A DNA stretch of 64,000 nt, taken from JAXLWB01 sp046328715. Lineage in GTDB: Bacteria > Chloroflexota > Anaerolineae > Caldilineales > Caldilineaceae. This document shows positions 60,795 through 64,000 of the stretch, one piece after another. The stretch's first letter is position 1, and every line of letters begins with the position of its first letter. Both the position numbers and the translations under genes were made by a program. The notes under the pieces are model-generated. The model was given only the letters and a program-made list of their open reading frames with translations, was not told where the DNA came from and did not search any database. The stretch spans positions 1-64,000 of the forward strand of contig JAXLWB010000036.1 in the NCBI GenBank assembly GCA_046328715.1. The letters run 5' to 3'.

Positions 60795-62333
60795 ATGTCC
60801 AATCGTATCTATTTCCGCTACTTCATCTTACTGTTTTTCGCCATTTTGTGGCTGAGCGTTTCGGTGCAACCCGGAGCGGCAGCGCCCTTAACCGAGGAGA
60901 CGCATGTCTATTTGCCCAGTATCTTTGGCGGTAATGGTGCGGCGACAACCACCGTTACGCCGATCCCGACCACACAGCCCACACCTACTCCGACACCGCA
61001 ACCAACCCCCGTTGTGGTGCAGGAAGGGCGTTTTGTCGAGTCACAATGGAAGACGAGTGATGCTGTGATGCGCATTGACGGTGCAGGCGGTCAGCATGTC
61101 GCTTACTACTATTATGAAGCCAAGAATGGTGCGGCACCGGATGCCGCGGTCTACAGCTACTGCCCAAGCCAATGTGATGACAACGCCCAATGGCATTCAC
61201 TACACCTGGCCGCGAATCAGAATGTCTACGAGGTGCAACTGCAATTAACCCCCAGCGGCAAACCGCGGCTACTGATTGTCACCGGGCGTAGCGACGGGAT
61301 CATTGGCAGAAAGTTTTTCTATGCCGCCTGCGACACGAATTGCACGAGCTTGAGCGGCTGGAGCTTGACCTTTGTGCACGACAATGAACTCCGCTGGGGC
61401 CGCGATGTGCTCAGCGACGAGTTACCACAACGTTATTTTGCGCTTGACCCACAGGGGCGGCCACGCTTCTTCTACGCTGATGATAACAATAGTAACTATG
61501 GCGAATTCTACGTCTTCTGCGACAGCCAATGCGATCGAACTGAATCCTGGCAGCAGACCCGCATCGACCGTGAGCAGGAGAGTCCCTATCGGCAGGACAA
61601 CATCTACTATCCCAGCCTCACTTTTACCTCCGATGGTCGGCCACGACTGGTCAGCGCCGAGTTCTACTCGTTGGATGAAGACTACAACAGCTATCTCGCC
61701 TACTTTGAGTGCAATGCCGATTGCGACCGTACAGAAAGCTGGCAGCGGGTGAAGCTGATGTCACGTGGCAGTGGTCCACAACCGAGCGCCGATCTTGCAC
61801 TCGATGGCGACAATCAACCGCGGATCGCCTTCTATCAGGAAGCAGAGTTGAATGGTGAAGGCAGTCGGCTCTTCTATCTGTGGTGTAATGAAGAGTGTCT
61901 CAAGGCTGAGAACTGGCAACATCTCGACCTCGGCCTCGGCTATGGCATCGGTCAAGAGCCGGATCTGGCGCTCGACCCAGCCGGTCATCCACGCATCGCC
62001 TATGCCAACGATGAACAGGGCAGCGTCGGCTATGCCTGGTGCGACGCTGCCTGTGACACAGCGGATGCCCAATGGAAAAATGAGACGCTGGAAGATGGCG
62101 ACGTTCTCTATCATGACTGGCCCGTCGCCTACCCGCTCCACTGTGACGGTGGCATCTGGGCCACCTTGACGCCAACCTTGGTCTTCTCGCCTACGGGTAA
62201 TCCCATGCTTGCCTACGACGCCGCTTACTGGGCCCGCTGCTGGTACGACGACACCACCGACACCTATCCCCCCGACTCGGTCATGCACATGATCAAACGT
62301 GCTGTGCGGATCTTGTCCTTTCCCCAACCGTGA
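60795..62333 (+). CDS. Secreted single Cys-rich beta-propeller-like protein
   Basis: A 512-residue exported protein, third paralogue of the family. Signal peptide to about residue 28 (GAAAP), tag VYLPSIFGG, linker TPIPTTQPTPTPTPQPTP, then blades with C-x3-C: YCPSQCDDNAQW, ACDTNCTSLSGW, FCDSQCDRTESW, ECNADCDRTESW, WCNEECLKAENW and WCDAACDTADAQW. Closest in pattern to the 24626 N-half. Start at 60795, after AAAAGGAGATAATTCA. Transcribed from P8. Confidence 0.82.
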   Translation: MSNRIYFRYFILLFFAILWLSVSVQPGAAAPLTEETHVYLPSIFGGNGAATTTVTPIPTTQPTPTPTPQPTPVVVQEGRFVESQWKTSDAVMRIDGAGGQHVAYYYYEAKNGAAPDAAVYSYCPSQCDDNAQWHSLHLAANQNVYEVQLQLTPSGKPRLLIVTGRSDGIIGRKFFYAACDTNCTSLSGWSLTFVHDNELRWGRDVLSDELPQRYFALDPQGRPRFFYADDNNSNYGEFYVFCDSQCDRTESWQQTRIDREQESPYRQDNIYYPSLTFTSDGRPRLVSAEFYSLDEDYNSYLAYFECNADCDRTESWQRVKLMSRGSGPQPSADLALDGDNQPRIAFYQEAELNGEGSRLFYLWCNEECLKAENWQHLDLGLGYGIGQEPDLALDPAGHPRIAYANDEQGSVGYAWCDAACDTADAQWKNETLEDGDVLYHDWPVAYPLHCDGGIWATLTPTLVFSPTGNPMLAYDAAYWARCWYDDTTDTYPPDSVMHMIKRAVRILSFPQP

Positions 62334-62390
62334 CGCTGCCTCTAGGGGTTACTGGTAATCAGGTTGTTGAATACTGTATGAACTCTAGAA

Positions 62391-62468
62391 TTTGTACACA
62401 GATTATCAGGATGAACACAGATAATTTATAGGAAAAATCTGTGTGAATCCCCTAAATCTGTGTACAAA
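62391..62468. repeat. Inverted repeat with ACACAGATT ends
   Basis: TTTGTACACAGATT (62391-62404) pairs with AATCTGTGTACAAA (62455-62468), between the propeller gene and the cupin gene. Part of a common intergenic repeat type. Confidence 0.65.
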
Positions 62469-62522
62469 ACTGAATGGTCAGTCTACTCGTACGTAACTTT
62501 TTTATGACAAAGGAGCATCAAC

Positions 62523-63152
62523 ATGAATCAGGTATCCGCGGTACAAGTTGGCGATGTGATTGAGAATTCTTTCTCTGGCGAGAAGATGGTCTTTCTGCAG
62601 ACTGCTGCGGAGACCAACGGCGAACTGTTGCAGATCGACCTCTTTGTGCGTCCAGGCGGGGCCGTCTTTGGCGAACATGTTCATCCACAACAGTCGGAGC
62701 GCTTTGTCGTGAAGTCGGGCACCATCACCTTGCGCGCGAATGGACGCGAACTGCAAGTGCAGGCGGGTGAAGAATTCACTGTTCCACCCCAGACAGCGCA
62801 CGTCTGGTGGAACAAAGGCGAAGAGGAACTGAATGTCCTGCTTGAGTTTCGCCCTGCCGGCGACTTTGCTGAGTTTGTCACTACGATGTTTGCCTGGGCG
62901 CAGGCGGGCAAGCCTGAAGTGAAGGGGCTGGTTGATCTGGCACGCTACGCCGTGATTGACCGTAAATACAGTCATGTGCTACAGGCGACCAATCCGCCAC
63001 GCCTCGTACAAAAGCTGCTCTTTACGTTGCTTTATCCGTTGGGGCGGCTGCTCGGTTTTCAGCCGGATTTTCGATACAAAGCGAAAAAAGGATCGGTGTT
63101 GGAACCACAGCGGACAAGTCAAGGCACAGTGTCGCTGCGCCATTCGGCGTAA
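62523..63152 (+). CDS. Cupin domain protein
   Basis: A 209-residue protein. The cupin core (about 30-115) has GGAVFGEHVHPQQSERFVVKSG (motif 1, with the metal histidines) and PPQTAHVWWNKGEEELNVLLEF (motif 2). The C-terminal about 80 residues (RLVQKLLFTLLYPLGRLLGF) contain a possible membrane-associated helix. Such proteins are often small oxygenases, isomerases or sensors; no specific substrate can be given. It follows the propeller gene by 189 bp, with a repeat between. Confidence 0.82.
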   Translation: MNQVSAVQVGDVIENSFSGEKMVFLQTAAETNGELLQIDLFVRPGGAVFGEHVHPQQSERFVVKSGTITLRANGRELQVQAGEEFTVPPQTAHVWWNKGEEELNVLLEFRPAGDFAEFVTTMFAWAQAGKPEVKGLVDLARYAVIDRKYSHVLQATNPPRLVQKLLFTLLYPLGRLLGFQPDFRYKAKKGSVLEPQRTSQGTVSLRHSA

Positions 63153-63520
63153 GAGTGCAGGCCCAGTAACCACGAAAAACACGAAGTACACGAAAGGGGG
63201 AGTTGTTCAGCGATCAGCTAAAGTGTTATAACACGGATGGAAGGAGACTCGGATTTTAGTTCGCTGGCAACCTCGTGCCCGTCCTGACACAACCGTTCCG
63301 CTCAACGATGGCAAGGGTGAGTACGTGCGTCGCATATGAGCTTGTTGAAGCTCACATTTTTAAAGGATGAGCGAACCGTTCATATTCGATAGATTAATGA
63401 ACGGGAATGTTTGGTGAATATTGATAACGTAGCTTGCGTCACGACGGGTACGAGAGGTCGGCGAATGGTGAAATTGATGAATATCAACGATAGCCCCGCC
63501 GACCCCTCGTGCCCCTACCA
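63153..63520. other. Gene-free stretch
   Basis: I see only an ACCACGAAAAACACGAA string at 63170 (related to 17700). No credible gene or regulatory repeat is visible. Confidence 0.5.
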
Positions 63521-64000
63521 TCATGCCGAAAAATTGATTCGCAACAACACCTTCCGCACATCCGGCGGATCGCCGGTGGGGTGTTGGGCGTAGAGAAAGG
63601 GTTGAGTTGTTGAAGGAAGGGTGAGGATAAATTGTTCAATCTCCGCCAGTGCCACTTCTTGAAACCAGTGTGAATGGCGCACAAAGCCACTTTGATTGAG
63701 CAGCGCAATCAATCCAATCGCTTGCTCGGTCTCGCCCTGGTCAATCAGATCCAACGCCACAACTGGCAGCAACGAGTGGAGGAGCAGGAAAGCATGCGTC
63801 TGCTGCACCATGGAGAGCGACTCCCGCAGGCTTTGGCGCATGTCCGAATGATCTCCCATGCTGCGCAGTACCAGCGCCTGTGTTGCTAGGGCCCAACCGA
63901 GTTCATCATGATGGGTGGTGGCGCGATAAAGTGCTACCGACTGCGTGAGTGAACGCAACGCTGCGTCGCCTTGACCTTTGACCAGTTGGACGCTGGCAAG
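63521..64000 (-). CDS. C-terminal part of another TPR regulator (runs off the window)
   Basis: The frame is open to the right edge, so this is the 3' end of a larger gene. The visible about 159 residues are TPR-like helices: LASVQLVKGQGDAALRSLTQ, then RATTHHDELGWALATQALVL and LLPVVALDLIDQGETEQAIG. The layout matches the end of the XRE/NB-ARC/TPR proteins nearby, so this is probably a fifth paralogue. The N-terminal domains are not in the window, so the assignment remains an inference. Confidence 0.6.
   Translation of the reverse strand, partial: LASVQLVKGQGDAALRSLTQSVALYRATTHHDELGWALATQALVLRSMGDHSDMRQSLRESLSMVQQTHAFLLLHSLLPVVALDLIDQGETEQAIGLIALLNQSGFVRHSHWFQEVALAEIEQFILTLPSTTQPFLYAQHPTGDPPDVRKVLLRINFSA

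Overview
The window looks like a chromosomal segment of a Chloroflexota bacterium, probably from the Caldilinea/Anaerolineae side of the phylum. This is inferred from gene content: several XRE/NB-ARC/TPR giant regulators, exported proteins carrying a short YLPLV-like tag, DUF1800/DUF1501 Tat proteins, a Liv-type ABC cluster with a cobamide-salvage tail, and many dispersed hairpin repeats. No rRNA or phylogenetic marker was available to confirm it. Base composition is moderate to GC-rich throughout, with no obvious island edge.

Region 1 (1-24.4 kb) is metabolic. After an MFS exporter comes a long minus-strand run, 8555 down to 1297: livH, livM, livG, a tandem GxxExxY protein, livF, a DUF4037 protein, a CbiR-like cobamide-remodelling enzyme and CobU. 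The matching LivJ-like lipoprotein is separate, at 14.3 kb. Between them lies a plus-strand ECF sigma/anti-sigma operon with two membrane proteins, then a Tat-exported DUF1800/DUF1501 pair. There follow tRNA-Gln(CTG), a Phd/RelE-type toxin-antitoxin pair, YchF, a Gfo/Idh/MocA oxidoreductase, a sugar-phosphate isomerase-like enzyme, HtpX, a Lys/Thr/Ser-tailed histone-H1-like protein, two VOC genes (one frameshifted), a YdeI-like protein and a DUF3303 protein.

Region 2 (24.4-64 kb) is the unusual part. Plus-strand genes mostly encode exported proteins: three Cys-rich propeller-like proteins, two lipocalin-like duplicated proteins, an SBBP protein and a subtilase. Others encode a diheme cytochrome c, an FAD monooxygenase and small membrane proteins. 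They are interleaved with four complete (and a fifth partial) minus-strand XRE/NB-ARC/TPR regulators, three of which sit directly divergent to an exported-protein gene.

Eight plus-strand promoters share one architecture: two to five direct repeats at an exact 12-bp period (consensus TGTATCNCTTGC), then an NNCTGTTG box, then TTNAATRG. The last repeat always starts 38 bp before the TTNAAT box. I read this as a regulon controlled by one or more of the NB-ARC regulators or a related factor. It is the best candidate in the window for an undescribed system.

A second unexplained structure is a degenerate tandem array at about 51353-52128, with a period of 42.4 bp and 18-19 units, lying just upstream of one of these promoters. 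At least six families of dispersed hairpin repeats fill the intergenic gaps. One appears to have inserted at ribosome-binding sites with short flanking duplications, and others have rewritten the 3' ends of genes.
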